DNA from: Opitutales bacterium
GTDB lineage: Bacteria > Verrucomicrobiota > Verrucomicrobiia > Opitutales > Oceanipulchritudinaceae
Length of the DNA: 64,000 nt
Direction: 5' to 3'
Assembly: GCA_016932335.1 (NCBI GenBank)
Contig: JAFGCZ010000006.1
Coordinates: 186,001 to 250,000, forward strand
The notes beneath the pieces were generated by a model that was not told the origin of the DNA, searched no databases, and saw only the letters and a program-made list of their open reading frames with translations. The first letter of the stretch is position 1, and every line of letters starts with the position of its first letter. Both the position numbers and the translations under genes were made by a program. Shown in pieces: positions 47,216 through 63,959 of the stretch.

Positions 47216-50200
47216 ATGTCTGAGCGCATCAACTTCGGCAAACTGACGGAGGTCATCGAACCACCGAATCTTATCCAGACCCAGATTAACTCCTTCGCAG
47301 AGTATCTGCAGAACGACAAAGCGCCCGGGCAGCGCTTACCTGTCGGCCTGGAATCCGTTTTTAGAGAGGTTTTCCCCATCGAAAGCTACGATGGTCGTTG
47401 CCAACTCGAATACCTTTCCTATTCCCTCTCCGGGCCCAAATTCTCCGAGATGGAATGCATCCGCGAAGGCGTCAGCTATTCCATCTCTCTCTACGTCAAG
47501 CTCCGTCTCCGTGAAGATGAAGCCATCAAAGACGAAGAAATTTACATGGGTGAAATTCCTATGATGACCGAGCGTGGCTCCTTCATCATCAACGGTGCTG
47601 AGCGCGTTGTCGTCAGCCAGTTGCACCGCTCGCCCGGTATCTGCTTTGAAGTGGCACCGCACACCAGCGGTAAGGAGCTCCACAGCTTCCGCATCATTCC
47701 CGACCGCGGAACATGGTTGGAATGCCAGTTCGACCAGAACGACCTCCTTTACGTCTACCTCGACCGCCGCCGCCGCCGCCGCAAGTTCCTCATCACCACG
47801 CTCCTGCGTGCTATGGGCTATGGCTCCGACTACGATCTGCTCAGCTTCTTCTATGATATCCAGACCCTCGAGGTCGCCGAGGCCCTTGAAATGGACAGCG
47901 TTTCCCGACTCGTTCTCGTGGAAGACCTCGTCGATGCCGACAAAGGCGTGGTTATTGCCCGCTCCTTCGAGCCCCTCACTAAAACCATCGTTCGCGCAAT
48001 CCAAAGCGTTGGTATCACCACCATTTCCGTCATTAACACCGACGTGGACGACGGTGCCATCATTCGCTGTCTTAAGAAGGACCCCACACGCAACGAAGAA
48101 GAAGCGCTCAAAGATATCTACAAGCGTCTGCGCCCCGGAGAACCTCCGACAACCGCCAACGCCAAGGCCCTGCTCAAACGCCTCTTCATGGATCCCAAGC
48201 GCTATGACTTGGGCCGCGTAGGTCGCTACAAGATCAACCAGAAACTTGGCCTCAAGACAGATCTGGAAACACGCATCATCACTGTTGAAGATATCATCGA
48301 AGCCACCAAATACCTCGTCAACCTCAAGAAGGGTGTAGGTATTATCGACGATATCGACCACCTCGGCAGCCGCCGCGTGCGCACTGTTGGAGAGTTGATG
48401 ATGAACCAGTGCCGCATCGGTCTGGCCCGTACTGAGCGTCTTGTTAAAGAGCGCATGACACTTTATGATCAGAGTGTGGACTCCATCACTCCGCAGAAGT
48501 TGATCAACCCCAAGGCTCTTACTACGGTTATCCGCGATTTCTTCGCCCGTAGCCAGTTGAGCCAGTTCATGGACCAGATCAACCCGCTGGCAGAACTCAC
48601 CCACAAACGCCGTCTTTCCGCTTTGGGCCCCGGTGGTCTCAATCGCGAACGTGCCGGTTTCGAAGTGCGCGACGTTCACCCCAGCCACTACGGACGTATT
48701 TGCCCGATTGAAACACCGGAAGGTCCCAACATCGGTCTGATCAACTCCCTCTCCACCTACTCCCGCATCAACGAGTTCGGTTTCATCGAAACTCCCTACC
48801 GCGTGGTCAAGGGTGGCAAGGTTCAGAAGGAAGTTGTCTACGTCAATGCAGACCAGGAAGAAGGCCACGTTATTGCACAGGCCAACACCGAAATCGGCGA
48901 AGACGGCAGTCTCCTCGGCCGCGTTACCGTGCGTAAGGGCGACGACTTCCTCGAAGTCTCCCCCGAAGAAGTCGAATACATGGACGTTTCTCCCAAGCAG
49001 CTTGTTTCCGTTGCCGCCGGGTTGATTCCCTTCCTCGAACACGACGACGCCAACCGTGCACTCATGGGCGCCAACATGCAACGTCAGGGGGTTCCTCTGC
49101 TTCGCACAGAAGCCCCGCTCGTTGGCACCGGTATTGAAGAACGCATCGCCAAGGACTCCAAAACCGTTACCACAGCCATCGCTGAAGGTATCGTGGCCAG
49201 TGTGGATGCTACTCGCATCATCACTACACCCGATGGCACCGTTTCCCTGAAGATCGAAAAATCTCTCAAGAGCGATCCCAAGAATGGTATCCACGTCTAC
49301 CTCCTGCGCAAGTTCCTCCGCTCCAATGCCGGTACCTGCTTCAATCAGAAGCCGATCGTCAAAAAGGGCCAGGTGATCAAAGTGGGCGATGTTCTCGCCG
49401 ACGGAGCCTCCACCGATAAGGGCGAACTGGCCATCGGGCGCAACGTGCTCGTAGCCTACATGCCTTGGAACGGTTATAACTTTGAAGACGCTATCCTCAT
49501 CTCCGAAAAGATGCTGCGTGACGATGTTTACACATCCATCCACATCGAAGAGTTCGAGGTTACCGCCCGCGACACCAAGCTCGGGCCGGAAGAAATCACC
49601 CGCGATATTCCCAACGTTGGTGAAGAAGCCCTCCGCAACCTCAACCACGACGGTGTTATCCGCGTAGGTGCAGAAGTTGCTCCGGGCGATATCCTCGTCG
49701 GTAAGATCACTCCCAAGAGCGAAACAGAACTGGCTCCGGAAGAAAAACTCCTCCGCGCCATCTTCGGGGAAAAAGCTGCCGATGTGAAAGATACTTCCCT
49801 GCTTGTTCCCTCCGGTTGCTACGGTATCGTTATGGATGTTAAGGTCTCCTCCCGCGTAGACGGCGAGAAGGAGAAACTCAGCCCCAGCGACCGCCGCCGC
49901 CAGATCAAAAAGATCAACGAAGAATACCGCACACAGTCCGATAAACTCCGCGAATCGCTCACCGAAAGTCTTTCCAACATTCTCCTCGGCGAAAAAATTC
50001 CTCTGGATGTCATCAACAGCCAGACCGGCGAAACCATTATCCCGGCCAACCGTAAAATCACCAAAACGCTTCTGCGTCGCCTGGCTGCCGTTTACAAGGA
50101 TATCGAAATCGACCCCAGCCCCGTCCGCATCAAAATCATGGAAATCATCACTTCCTTCACTGCGAAGTTCGATGAGCTTGATGCCGAACAGGCCCGCAAG

Positions 50201-50992
50201 GTTGAATCCGTTGAGTCCGGCGAAGATGTCGAACAGGGCGTTATTAAAAACGTTAAAGTTTACGTCGCTAAAAAGCGCAAGATTCAGGTCGGTGACAAAA
50301 TGGCCGGACGCCACGGTAACAAGGGTGTTGTGGCTAAAATCGTTCCCGAAGAGGATATGCCTTACCTGCCCGACGGCACTTCCGTCGAAATCTGCTTGAA
50401 TCCACTCGGTGTGCCTTCCCGAATGAACGTCGGTCAGGTGCTTGAGTGTCACTTGGGTTGGGCCTGTAAGAAGCTCGGCCTCAAGATCGCCACTCCCGTG
50501 TTCGACGGTATCCCCGAAGAACAGATCAAGCAATACCTGCGCGATGCCGGCCTTCCCGACGACGGTAAGAGCGTCCTTTACGACGGCCGCAGCGGTGAGC
50601 CACTCGACCAGAAAGTGGTTGTCGGCTACACCTACATGCTCAAGCTCAACCACTTGGTTGCTTCCAAGATTCACGCCCGTGCCGTAGGCCCCTACAGCTT
50701 GATCACTCAGCAGCCGCTCGGTGGTAAAGCCCAATACGGTGGTCAGCGCTTTGGGGAAATGGAAGTGTGGGCACTCGAAGCTTACGGTGCCGCATACACC
50801 CTCCAGGAACTCCTCACGGTCAAGTCCGACGACGTTCAGGGCCGTACCAAGATTTACGAATCTCTGGTTAAGGGCGATAACTCTCTGGCCGCCGGCATTC
50901 CGCAGTCCTTCAACGTCTTGATGAAGGAAATGCAAAGCCTCTGTCTGGATGTCCGTCTCGGTTCCCAGGACGATTTCGGCCTCATGGCTTAA
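47216..50992 (+). CDS. rpoB: DNA-directed RNA polymerase subunit beta
   Basis: [75 protein letters not shown]. Confidence 0.99.
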   Translation: MSERINFGKLTEVIEPPNLIQTQINSFAEYLQNDKAPGQRLPVGLESVFREVFPIESYDGRCQLEYLSYSLSGPKFSEMECIREGVSYSISLYVKLRLREDEAIKDEEIYMGEIPMMTERGSFIINGAERVVVSQLHRSPGICFEVAPHTSGKELHSFRIIPDRGTWLECQFDQNDLLYVYLDRRRRRRKFLITTLLRAMGYGSDYDLLSFFYDIQTLEVAEALEMDSVSRLVLVEDLVDADKGVVIARSFEPLTKTIVRAIQSVGITTISVINTDVDDGAIIRCLKKDPTRNEEEALKDIYKRLRPGEPPTTANAKALLKRLFMDPKRYDLGRVGRYKINQKLGLKTDLETRIITVEDIIEATKYLVNLKKGVGIIDDIDHLGSRRVRTVGELMMNQCRIGLARTERLVKERMTLYDQSVDSITPQKLINPKALTTVIRDFFARSQLSQFMDQINPLAELTHKRRLSALGPGGLNRERAGFEVRDVHPSHYGRICPIETPEGPNIGLINSLSTYSRINEFGFIETPYRVVKGGKVQKEVVYVNADQEEGHVIAQANTEIGEDGSLLGRVTVRKGDDFLEVSPEEVEYMDVSPKQLVSVAAGLIPFLEHDDANRALMGANMQRQGVPLLRTEAPLVGTGIEERIAKDSKTVTTAIAEGIVASVDATRIITTPDGTVSLKIEKSLKSDPKNGIHVYLLRKFLRSNAGTCFNQKPIVKKGQVIKVGDVLADGASTDKGELAIGRNVLVAYMPWNGYNFEDAILISEKMLRDDVYTSIHIEEFEVTARDTKLGPEEITRDIPNVGEEALRNLNHDGVIRVGAEVAPGDILVGKITPKSETELAPEEKLLRAIFGEKAADVKDTSLLVPSGCYGIVMDVKVSSRVDGEKEKLSPSDRRRQIKKINEEYRTQSDKLRESLTESLSNILLGEKIPLDVINSQTGETIIPANRKITKTLLRRLAAVYKDIEIDPSPVRIKIMEIITSFTAKFDELDAEQARKVESVESGEDVEQGVIKNVKVYVAKKRKIQVGDKMAGRHGNKGVVAKIVPEEDMPYLPDGTSVEICLNPLGVPSRMNVGQVLECHLGWACKKLGLKIATPVFDGIPEEQIKQYLRDAGLPDDGKSVLYDGRSGEPLDQKVVVGYTYMLKLNHLVASKIHARAVGPYSLITQQPLGGKAQYGGQRFGEMEVWALEAYGAAYTLQELLTVKSDDVQGRTKIYESLVKGDNSLAAGIPQSFNVLMKEMQSLCLDVRLGSQDDFGLMA

Positions 50993-51037
50993 CCTCTCCG
51001 CGATTATTAATCAGCTATACGCCAACCAAATTTTACA

Positions 51038-55177
<4,140 letters not shown>

Positions 55178-55208
55178 GCTTCCTTCGGTAGAATAACTAA
55201 ATTCTTTC

Positions 55209-55255
55209 CGGAGGGCACTTCCTCAATCGAAGTGCCCTCCGTCTTTTATTTTAAT
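55209..55255 (+). terminator. Rho-independent terminator after rpoC
   Basis: CGGAGGGCACTT/AAGTGCCCTCCG 12-bp perfect stem followed by TCTTTTATTTT. Confidence 0.93.
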
Positions 55256-55267
55256 AGTCCATTTATA

Positions 55268-55325
55268 GGGTAGGGGAGTCTCCCCGATACCCCATCACCT
55301 TCAGCCGGTGGATGCTCTTTTTTTT
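55268..55325 (+). promoter_or_regulatory. Tandem hairpins upstream of rpsL, the second terminator-like
   Basis: GGGTAGGGGA-GTC-TCCCC(GA)TACCC (55268-55292), then CATCACC/GGTGGATG (55293-55314) followed by a T8 run. Confidence 0.6.
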
Positions 55326-55543
55326 CCAATGCAAGCAAAAAACAGACAAAAAAACTTTTTTGGGCTTGCCCAATGTATGGAAATTATCATCGTCCACTAG
55401 CTTACACCATAGAAATACACAGTAAACCGACCTGAACAGAGGTCATTGGTAGATTTAAAATACTCGCAGATCAGCACTTTTTGCTTGATTTATGGGTGTC
55501 TGAATCTATCTTCACCGCTTTTTCCTCAAAAAACAGCTTTATC

Positions 55544-55924
55544 ATGCCTACGATCAATCAGCTAGTCCGTAAGCCACGCGTCCTGAAGACCACCAAGAGT
55601 AAGTCTCCGGCCCTCTCTCGCAATCCCTTCAAGCGTGGGGTTTGTGTGCAGGTTATGACCCGCACCCCTAAAAAGCCGAACTCCGCTATCCGTAAAGTCG
55701 CCAAGGTGCGTTTGACCAACGGCACTGAAGTTATCGCTTACATCCCAGACGAAGGTCACTCTCTCCAGGAGCACAGCGTTGTCCTCGTTCGTGGCGGTCG
55801 TGTTAAGGACCTTCCCGGTGTTCGTTATCACATTGTTCGTGGCACTCTGGACTGTGTGGGTGTTGAGAAGCGCCGCCGCAGCCGTTCCAAATACGGTGTA
55901 AAACGCCCGCGCGCCGCCAAATAA
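55544..55924 (+). CDS. rpsL: 30S ribosomal protein S12
   Basis: [49 protein letters not shown]; start reassigned to 55544. Confidence 0.97.
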   Translation: MPTINQLVRKPRVLKTTKSKSPALSRNPFKRGVCVQVMTRTPKKPNSAIRKVAKVRLTNGTEVIAYIPDEGHSLQEHSVVLVRGGRVKDLPGVRYHIVRGTLDCVGVEKRRRSRSKYGVKRPRAAK

Positions 55925-55962
55925 GGCAATTACAATTTAACCTTTATATCTAAGAAAACAGC

Positions 55963-56433
55963 ATGAGCCGCAGACGCAGAGCAGAAAAACGGGAACACAC
56001 ACCCGACCCGCGTTACAATAGTCAACTCGTAAGCCACTTTATTAACCTCGTCATGTTGGACGGGAAAAAGAGCGTGGCCCAATCCATTGTTTACGGCGCA
56101 TTTGAATGCGTTAGTGAGAAACTCGGCAAGGGCGATCCTATCGACCTCCTGCTCGGTGCTATGGAAAACGCCCGTCCCAAGCTCGAAGTTAAGAGCCGTC
56201 GCGTAGGGGGCACTACATACCAGGTTCCTCTGGAAATCCCCTTTGAGCGTCAGCAAAGTCTTGCTTTGCGTTGGATGGTTAGCTCCGCCCGCAACCGTAA
56301 GGGTGCCATGAAGGAAAACCTGGCTGCTGAAATTGTGGATGCCTACAATAATACCGGCGCTGTTGTCCGCAAGAAGGAAGAAACACACCGTATGGCTCAG
56401 GCCAACCGCGCATTTGCCCACCTGCGCTGGTAA
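55963..56433 (+). CDS. rpsG: 30S ribosomal protein S7
   Basis: [44 protein letters not shown]. Confidence 0.97.
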   Translation: MSRRRRAEKREHTPDPRYNSQLVSHFINLVMLDGKKSVAQSIVYGAFECVSEKLGKGDPIDLLLGAMENARPKLEVKSRRVGGTTYQVPLEIPFERQQSLALRWMVSSARNRKGAMKENLAAEIVDAYNNTGAVVRKKEETHRMAQANRAFAHLRW

Positions 56434-56468
56434 TTCCCGGAAACGCACCACAAACTCAAAAGAGAACC

Positions 56469-58622
56469 ATGGCTAAAATCGAACTTTCTGAAGCAAATGC
56501 AAAAAACCGTATGTCACCGCTGGAATATCAGCGCAACATCGGTATTGCTGCTCACATCGACGCTGGTAAAACAACTGTAACCGAGCGTATCCTTTATTAC
56601 TGCGGTAATGTTCACAAGATTGGTGAAGTGCACGAAGGTTGTGCTACCACCGACTGGATGGAGCAGGAGCGTGAGCGCGGCATTACAATTACCTCTGCAG
56701 CCATCTCGGCTCAGTGGAAAACCGTCCGTGGTCCTTTTGAAGGCATTAACCACCGTATTAACATCATCGACACCCCGGGACACGTTGACTTCACTGCCGA
56801 AGTAGAACGCTCCCTCCGTGTGCTCGACGGTGCCGTTGCTGTTTTCTGTGCTGTTGCCGGTGTTCAGCCCCAGTCTGAAACCGTATGGCGCCAGATGAAT
56901 AAATACGGTGTGCCCCGTATCGCTTTTATTAATAAGATGGACCGCACCGGCGCAGACTTCTTTGCCGCCGTAGAATCCATCCGCACCAAGCTCAAGGGCA
57001 ATGCTCACCCGATCTATTTGCCCATTGGGTCCGAAGAAAACTTCCGTGGTTTGATCGACCTTATCCGCATGCGCGCTCACATCTATGATGAGAACGACAA
57101 GGACGGCCGTCACTACTCCGAAGAAGATATTCCGCACGAACTCCTCGCCGAAGCCAAGAAGTATCACGAGATCCTCAAGGAAGAACTCGCTTCCTTCGAT
57201 GACGAACTCGCTGAGAAATACCTCGCCGACGAAGAAATCACCGACGAAGAGATGATGGCTGCTATCCGCAAAGCCACTCTCTCCATGAGCTTTATTCCTG
57301 CCATTCCCGGAACCGCCTTTAAGAACAAGGGCGTGCAGAAGCTCCTCAACTCGGTGGTTAATTACCTGCCCAGCCCGCTCGAAGTTCCCCCCGCCATCGG
57401 TCACACCGAAGACGGCGAAGCCATTGAAGTGCACCCCAACGACGCTGCACCTCTGGCCGGTCTCGCCTTCAAATTGGCTACAGACCCCTTTGTTGGTAAG
57501 CTCACCTTCTTCCGTTTATATCAGGGAACACTCAGTAAGGGCACCGCTCTTTACAATCCCCGTACCCGGAAGACCGAGCGTATCTCCCGCATGGTTGTCA
57601 TGCGTGCTAACGACCGCGACGATATTGAAATTGCCCATTCCGGCGACATCGTAGCCCTCATCGGCACCAAGGACGTTCGCACAGGTGATACCCTCTGTGA
57701 TAAGAGCCTCGACCTCGTGCTCGAGCCTCCCACATTCCCGGAACCGGTTATCAGCATGTCTGTTGAGCCGAACTCTAAGGGCGACCAGGAAAAACTTTCA
57801 ATCGGTCTGCAGCGCCTGGCTGAAGAAGACCCCACATTCGTTGTTTCTACAGACGAAGAAACCGGCCAGACCATTATTGCCGGCATGGGTGAGCTTCACC
57901 TCGACATTATTCGCGACCGTCTCTTCCGTGAGTTCAAAGTAGAAGCCAGCGTCGGTAAACCACAGATTTCCTACCGCGAATCCATCACTCATCCCGCTCC
58001 CGGTATCGGCAAATTCGTCCGTCAGTCCGGTGGTCGCGGTCAGTACGGTCACGCCGAAATCAAAATCGAACCCAACGAAAAGGGCAAAGGCTACGAATTT
58101 TCCAACGAAATCGTTGGTGGTGTTATTCCCAAAGAATACATCAAGCCCACTGAAGAAGGGATTAAGGAAGCCCTCCGCAACGGTACCATTGCCGGCTACC
58201 CGGTTGTTGACGTTAAGGTGCACCTCATCTTTGGTTCCTACCACGAAGTCGACTCCTCCGAAATGGCCTTTAAGATGGCTGGTATTTTTGCCTTCCGTGA
58301 TGCCATGAAAAAAGCACAACCTCAGCTGCTCGAGCCGATCATGAAGGTTGAAGTTACCACTCCGGAAGAATATGCCGGTGATGTTATGGGTGATGTTAAC
58401 CGCCGTCGTGGTCAGGTTCACAGCATCGAAAGCAAGAGTGGTGCTTCCGTTATTACTGCTTACGTTCCTCTGGAAACCATGTTCGGCTATTCCACAGACG
58501 TTCGCTCCTTCACCAAGGGCCGCGCTTCCTACAGTATGGAACCCAGCCACTTCGAACAGGTGCCTGCTCAGGTCCTCTCCAAGGTGGTCGAATCCCGCGC
58601 CAACTTCGTCAACCGTCAATAA
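56469..58622 (+). CDS. fusA: Translation elongation factor G
   Basis: [60 protein letters not shown]. Confidence 0.99.
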   Translation: MAKIELSEANAKNRMSPLEYQRNIGIAAHIDAGKTTVTERILYYCGNVHKIGEVHEGCATTDWMEQERERGITITSAAISAQWKTVRGPFEGINHRINIIDTPGHVDFTAEVERSLRVLDGAVAVFCAVAGVQPQSETVWRQMNKYGVPRIAFINKMDRTGADFFAAVESIRTKLKGNAHPIYLPIGSEENFRGLIDLIRMRAHIYDENDKDGRHYSEEDIPHELLAEAKKYHEILKEELASFDDELAEKYLADEEITDEEMMAAIRKATLSMSFIPAIPGTAFKNKGVQKLLNSVVNYLPSPLEVPPAIGHTEDGEAIEVHPNDAAPLAGLAFKLATDPFVGKLTFFRLYQGTLSKGTALYNPRTRKTERISRMVVMRANDRDDIEIAHSGDIVALIGTKDVRTGDTLCDKSLDLVLEPPTFPEPVISMSVEPNSKGDQEKLSIGLQRLAEEDPTFVVSTDEETGQTIIAGMGELHLDIIRDRLFREFKVEASVGKPQISYRESITHPAPGIGKFVRQSGGRGQYGHAEIKIEPNEKGKGYEFSNEIVGGVIPKEYIKPTEEGIKEALRNGTIAGYPVVDVKVHLIFGSYHEVDSSEMAFKMAGIFAFRDAMKKAQPQLLEPIMKVEVTTPEEYAGDVMGDVNRRRGQVHSIESKSGASVITAYVPLETMFGYSTDVRSFTKGRASYSMEPSHFEQVPAQVLSKVVESRANFVNRQ

Positions 58623-58648
58623 ATTTATCTTTAGGAGTAACCCGAAAT

Positions 58649-58957
58649 ATGAACGGACAACGCATCCGCATTAAGCTCAAAGGCTACGATTACCGTGTAA
58701 TCGACCAGAGTGCCGTCGAAATCGTCGACACCGCAAAACGCTCCGGCGCCCGTGTCTCCGGTCCCGTACCTCTGCCCACTCGCATTGAGAAATTCACCGT
58801 CAACCGCTCCCCGCACGTGGACAAAAAGTCCATGGAGCAGTTCGAAATGCGCACACACAAACGCCTCATCGACATCCTCGAGCCTACCGCTCAGACCGTT
58901 GACGAGCTCAAAAAATTAAATTTACCCGCAGGTGTTGACATCAACATCACTGTTTGA
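58649..58957 (+). CDS. rpsJ: 30S ribosomal protein S10
   Basis: [39 protein letters not shown]. Confidence 0.98.
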   Translation: MNGQRIRIKLKGYDYRVIDQSAVEIVDTAKRSGARVSGPVPLPTRIEKFTVNRSPHVDKKSMEQFEMRTHKRLIDILEPTAQTVDELKKLNLPAGVDINITV

Positions 58958-59019
58958 TCTAGTCTTCGCCTTTCACACGGAAAACGTGTAACTTTAAAGA
59001 CCATTTCCTAGAATCGCAG

Positions 59020-59196
59020 CTTGGGCCTGAAAGTCACCTCAACAGTGAACCTCAGTCACCTTCAAGCCTAAGAATCAGGAGCCTCAACTAAAGACCCACA
59101 GATTCCATATAATTTTTAGCTAATGCAGGGCTAAAACAATAAACCCAATAACGGGAGGCTCCCTGCCGTATGAAAAGCCTTCCACCTGCCTCTTAG
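59020..59196 (+). promoter_or_regulatory. Structured rpsJ-rplC leader with candidate leader peptide MKSLPPAS (59170-59196)
   Basis: 12-nt stem 59020-59031/59061-59072; GGAGCCTC(59078-59085)/GAGGCTCC(59155-59162) competes with GCAGGG(59125-59130)/CCCTGC(59161-59166); GGGAGG precedes the mini-ORF. Confidence 0.5.
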
Positions 59197-59201
59197 AAAT
59201 C

Positions 59202-59840
59202 ATGAAACCGACCATTATAGGTAAAAAAGTCGGGATGACACAGGTTTATGATGAGAACAACGTTCTCATCCCTGTCACTGTCATCGAAGCCGGCCCATGC
59301 CCGGTAGTACAAATCAAAACCACCGAGAAGGATGGCTATGAAGCTGTTCAGCTCGGTTTTGATGTACGCAAAGAAAAAAACACGTCGAAAGCTCAGCTGA
59401 CACGTTTTAAAGCCGCCGGCACAGCTCCCCTCGGAGTCCTTAAGGAAGTCCGCGGCGAAGCCGGCGAAGTTAACGTTGGCGACGTGCTCACTGTGGCTCA
59501 GTTCGCTGAAACAAAGAAGGTGGACATTATTGGTACCACCAAAGGCCGCGGCTTCCAGGGCGTCGTTAAGCGCTGGGGATTTGCCGGTGGTCCCGCCTCC
59601 CACGGTTCTATGTTCCATCGTCGCGGTGGTTCTTATGGTATGTGCCAGTGGCCCGGCGAAGTGCTCAAGGGCAAAAAGATGCCTGGTCACATGGGCTCTA
59701 CACGCCGCACTACCCAAAACCTCAAGGTAGTTAAGGTCATTGAGGAACAGAACCTCATTTTGGTTAAAGGAAGCGTTCACGGTCCCAACGGATCCACTGT
59801 TGTTGTTCGCTCCGCCATCAAAGCAAAACCGTCTGCCTAA
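59202..59840 (+). CDS. rplC: 50S ribosomal protein L3
   Basis: IIGKKVGMTQVYDENN; GRGFQGVVKRWGFAGGPASHGSMFHR. Confidence 0.98.
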   Translation: MKPTIIGKKVGMTQVYDENNVLIPVTVIEAGPCPVVQIKTTEKDGYEAVQLGFDVRKEKNTSKAQLTRFKAAGTAPLGVLKEVRGEAGEVNVGDVLTVAQFAETKKVDIIGTTKGRGFQGVVKRWGFAGGPASHGSMFHRRGGSYGMCQWPGEVLKGKKMPGHMGSTRRTTQNLKVVKVIEEQNLILVKGSVHGPNGSTVVVRSAIKAKPSA

Positions 59841-59856
59841 TAGGAGAAGTTAAGCG

Positions 59857-60489
59857 ATGAAACTCAAAGTTTATACAACCGACGGCAGCAGTTCCTCTGA
59901 AAAGGATTTCGCCATTGCCGAATTCGAAGGCACTAAGGGGCTCAAGGCTCTTAAGCAAGTCCTCCTGGCTTACATGGCCAACAAGCGTCAGGGCACCAGC
60001 AGCACCAAGACCAGTAGCACGGTTCATGGTACCGGCAAAAAGCCCTTCCGCCAAAAAGGCACAGGCATGGCTCGTCAGGGTGCACGCATCCGCAATCAGC
60101 ACTACCACGGTGCGGTAACTCACGGCCCTCAGCCCCGCGACTATTCACAAAAAATCTCCAAGAAGATGAAGCAGCTCGCCCTGCGCCGCGCTCTCTTCGA
60201 CCGCGCCAACGCCGGTGAGATCGACGTCATCGAACGCTTCGAAGTCGCTCAGCCCAAAACTAAATTCTTTAACGGTATTCTCGCAAATATCGACTCCGCC
60301 GCTAAGAAAATTCTTATCGTCGACGACTCCTGGTCCGATGCCACACTCCTGGCCGCCCGCAATATTGCCCGCGTCTTCATCAGTGATGCCAAAGACCTCA
60401 ACGCTCTCGACCTCTCCCGCTACGACAAAATTATCGTCAGCGAAAAAGGTATGGAGCGCGTGCTCACCCGTGCCAATGGAGGTAACTAA
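59857..60489 (+). CDS. rplD: 50S ribosomal protein L4
   Basis: KPFRQKGTGMARQGARIRNQHYHGAVTHGPQPRDYSQKISKKMKQLALRRAL. Confidence 0.97.
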   Translation: MKLKVYTTDGSSSSEKDFAIAEFEGTKGLKALKQVLLAYMANKRQGTSSTKTSSTVHGTGKKPFRQKGTGMARQGARIRNQHYHGAVTHGPQPRDYSQKISKKMKQLALRRALFDRANAGEIDVIERFEVAQPKTKFFNGILANIDSAAKKILIVDDSWSDATLLAARNIARVFISDAKDLNALDLSRYDKIIVSEKGMERVLTRANGGN

Positions 60490-60491
60490 TC

Positions 60492-60791
60492 ATGATCCAG
60501 GCCGAAAAAATCCTCATCAAACCTATCGTCAGTGAAAAAGCGACTCTCGCAGCCGCTTCCCACAACCAGTACGCCTTTAAAGTACACCCTGAAGCCAACG
60601 CCATCGCTGTGGCTCAGGCTGTTGAGCACGCCTTCAAGGATAAAAAAGTAGAAGTCGTCAAGGTGAACATCATTAACGTCAAGCCCAAGTTCAAGCGCAG
60701 CCGCACTCAGCGTGGCAAAATGAGCCGCAAGCCCGGCTATAAGAAAGCCCTTGTAACGCTCAAGCCTGGGCAAACCATCGACCTGATCTAA
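60492..60791 (+). CDS. rplW: 50S ribosomal protein L23
   Basis: [42 protein letters not shown]. Confidence 0.97.
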   Translation: MIQAEKILIKPIVSEKATLAAASHNQYAFKVHPEANAIAVAQAVEHAFKDKKVEVVKVNIINVKPKFKRSRTQRGKMSRKPGYKKALVTLKPGQTIDLI

Positions 60792-60813
60792 TTACCTAAG
60801 GAGAGAATTTGTC

Positions 60814-61656
<843 letters not shown>

Positions 61657-61705
61657 GCGGGCGGTAGAAACAATCAGATAATTATATAGAGAAAAAGGAC
61701 ACATA

Positions 61706-61975
61706 ATGTCACGTTCTGTAAAAAAAGGTTTCTACGTCGATCCCGGTCTGTGGAAGAAAGTCATTAAAGCACAGGAAACTGATGACCGCCGTCCCATTAA
61801 AACATGGTCACGCCGCTCCCTCATCACTCCTGAGTTCGTCGGACTGAATATCGATGTTTACAACGGCAAGCAATTCCTGCCCGTTCATGTTACGGAAAAC
61901 ATGGTTGGACATCGCCTCGGTGAGTTTTCGCTGACACGCACCTTCCGTGGTCACGCCGGTAGCAACAAAAAATAA
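61706..61975 (+). CDS. rpsS: 30S ribosomal protein S19
   Basis: [43 protein letters not shown]. Confidence 0.98.
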   Translation: MSRSVKKGFYVDPGLWKKVIKAQETDDRRPIKTWSRRSLITPEFVGLNIDVYNGKQFLPVHVTENMVGHRLGEFSLTRTFRGHAGSNKK

Positions 61976-61995
61976 CCAGCTGAAAAATTACTAAC

Positions 61996-62331
61996 ATGGA
62001 AGTTCAAGCTTTAACTAAGTATCAGCGTATCTCCGCGAAGAAAGTCCGCGAAGTTGCTCGCGTCATTCAAGGCAAGCCGGCAGACCACGCCCTGGAGCTC
62101 CTCCGCTTTATTCCGCGTAAGAGTGCCCGCCTGCTTTCCAAAACACTGCAGAGCGCCATCGCCAACGCTGAAAACAACCACAACCTCGCCTCCAATAATC
62201 TGGTCATCGCCAAGGCTATTGTTGAAGAAGGCCCGACCATTAAACGCTTTAAGGCCGCTGCCCGCGGTTCTGCCAAGCCGATCAACAAGCGCACCAGCCA
62301 CCTCCGTGTCGTGCTCACTGATAACCGCTAA
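61996..62331 (+). CDS. rplV: 50S ribosomal protein L22
   Basis: YQRISAKKVREVARVIQGKPADHALELLRF; IKRFKAAARGSAKPINKRTSHLRVVL. Confidence 0.97.
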   Translation: MEVQALTKYQRISAKKVREVARVIQGKPADHALELLRFIPRKSARLLSKTLQSAIANAENNHNLASNNLVIAKAIVEEGPTIKRFKAAARGSAKPINKRTSHLRVVLTDNR

Positions 62332-62347
62332 TAAGCATTCATAAGTT

Positions 62348-62986
62348 ATGGGACAAAAAGTAAATCCAATCGGTTTTCGTCTTGCAGTGCGCCGCGACTG
62401 GGAATCCCGCTGGTTCGCCAAAAAGCAGGACTTCGGTGTCAATCTCGAGGAAGACTATCGCATCCGCGAAATGCTCACCAAGAAATTGCGCTACGCCTCC
62501 GTGCCACGCATCTTCATTGAGCGTGCAGGCAAACGCGTCCGCATCAAAATCTTCACCGCCCGCCCCGGTATCGTTATCGGCAGAAAGGGTGCAGAACTCG
62601 AAAAGATCAAGGAAGACCTCACCAAAATGATCGGTAAGGACGTGCTCCTCGACATCCAGGAAATCAAAAAACCGGATCTCGTAGCCGCCCTCGTAGCCCA
62701 GAGCGTTGCTCTGCAGCTCGAACGCCGCATCTCCTTCCGCCGCGCCATGAAAAAGGCCGTTCAGACCACCATGAGCATGGGTGCCGATGGTATCCGTATT
62801 CAGGTCGCCGGCCGCCTCGGTGGTGCAGACATCGCCCGCACCGAAAAACAGCGTGCAGGTCGCGTTCCTTTGCACACCCTGCGTGAGCAGATCGATTACG
62901 GCTTTGCCGAAGCGAGCACCGTCTATGGTGTTATCGGCATTAAGTGCTGGATCTGCACCGGACAGGAAAAGGTCATCAACTACTAA
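62348..62986 (+). CDS. rpsC: 30S ribosomal protein S3
   Basis: MGQKVNPIGFRLAVRRDWESRWFAKK; RPGIVIGRKGAELEKIKEDL. Confidence 0.98.
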   Translation: MGQKVNPIGFRLAVRRDWESRWFAKKQDFGVNLEEDYRIREMLTKKLRYASVPRIFIERAGKRVRIKIFTARPGIVIGRKGAELEKIKEDLTKMIGKDVLLDIQEIKKPDLVAALVAQSVALQLERRISFRRAMKKAVQTTMSMGADGIRIQVAGRLGGADIARTEKQRAGRVPLHTLREQIDYGFAEASTVYGVIGIKCWICTGQEKVINY

Positions 62987-63014
62987 GATTCTAACCCGGT
63001 AACCATTTTCAGTC

Positions 63015-63431
63015 ATGCCTCTTAATCCACAAAGAACAAAATTCCGTAAGCAGCATCGCGGTCGCGTGCGCGGTAACGCCAAAGGTGGCGATTACCTGGC
63101 TTTCGGTGATTTCGGCATTCAGGCCCTGGAACGCGCCTCGATTACAGCCAGCCAAATCGAAGCTGCCCGTATCGCCATCAACCGCTACCTCAGCCGTCGC
63201 GGTAAAGTATGGATCCGCGTTTTCCCTCACAAGCCCATTACCAAGAAACCCGCCGAAACCCGTCAGGGTAAAGGTAAGGGTGGGGTAGAGTTCTGGGCCG
63301 CTGTTGTCCGCCCGGGCACCATCCTTTTCGAACTTAGCGGTGTGCCTCTCTCCGCTGCACGCGAAGCTATGCGCCTGGCCGACGGTAAGTTGCCCATCCG
63401 CTGCCGCTTCATCCACCGCGAAGAGCAGTAA
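63015..63431 (+). CDS. rplP: 50S ribosomal protein L16
   Basis: [38 protein letters not shown]. Confidence 0.98.
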   Translation: MPLNPQRTKFRKQHRGRVRGNAKGGDYLAFGDFGIQALERASITASQIEAARIAINRYLSRRGKVWIRVFPHKPITKKPAETRQGKGKGGVEFWAAVVRPGTILFELSGVPLSAAREAMRLADGKLPIRCRFIHREEQ

Positions 63432-63453
63432 CCCTCCACTAATCTGAAGACAG

Positions 63454-63651
63454 ATGAAGAGCAAAGAAATCAGAGAGCTTTCCGCTAACGAAATCGAGAA
63501 AAAAATCCGCGACTCCCGCGAGACACTTCTCCAAACACGCCTGCGTAAGCAGACCGGCCAACTCGAGCAACCACACCTGCTCCAGAGCCTGCGCCGCGAG
63601 ATTGCCCGCATGGAAACCATTTTGGTCGAGAAAATCTCCTCCGAAAGCTGA
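63454..63651 (+). CDS. rpmC: 50S ribosomal protein L29
   Basis: [57 protein letters not shown]. Confidence 0.95.
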   Translation: MKSKEIRELSANEIEKKIRDSRETLLQTRLRKQTGQLEQPHLLQSLRREIARMETILVEKISSES

Positions 63652-63683
63652 CACCGAACCATATAACGTAAAGAAGAAACGCT

Positions 63684-63959
63684 ATGTCCGAACAGACACG
63701 TAATAGCCGTAAAACAATCACGGGAGTGGTCACAAGCCGTGTCGGCGACAAATCCGTAAAGGTGACCTACGCTTACAAAATTCCGCACCCCCGCTACGTC
63801 AAAGAAATTAGCCGCAAAACCGTGGTTCACGTTCATGACGAAAACAACGAGTGTGCTATCGGCGACAAGGTCGAGATCATGGAAACACGCCCTCTCTCTA
63901 AGATGAAGCGCTTCCGGATCGTCCGCATCCTCGTCAAAGCTCCTGTCATTGGCGCCTAA
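63684..63959 (+). CDS. rpsQ: 30S ribosomal protein S17
   Basis: RKTITGVVTSRVGDKSVKVTYAYKIPHPRYVKEISRKTVVHVHDENNECAIGDKVEIMETRPLSKMKRFRIVRIL. Confidence 0.97.
   Translation: MSEQTRNSRKTITGVVTSRVGDKSVKVTYAYKIPHPRYVKEISRKTVVHVHDENNECAIGDKVEIMETRPLSKMKRFRIVRILVKAPVIGA

Noticed and set aside
47336-50935. 1199-aa ORF antisense to rpoB
   Set aside because: Codon-on-codon antisense frame; its stops would need sense TTA/CTA/TCA codons, which this highly expressed gene avoids. No recognisable protein motif; a codon-bias artefact.
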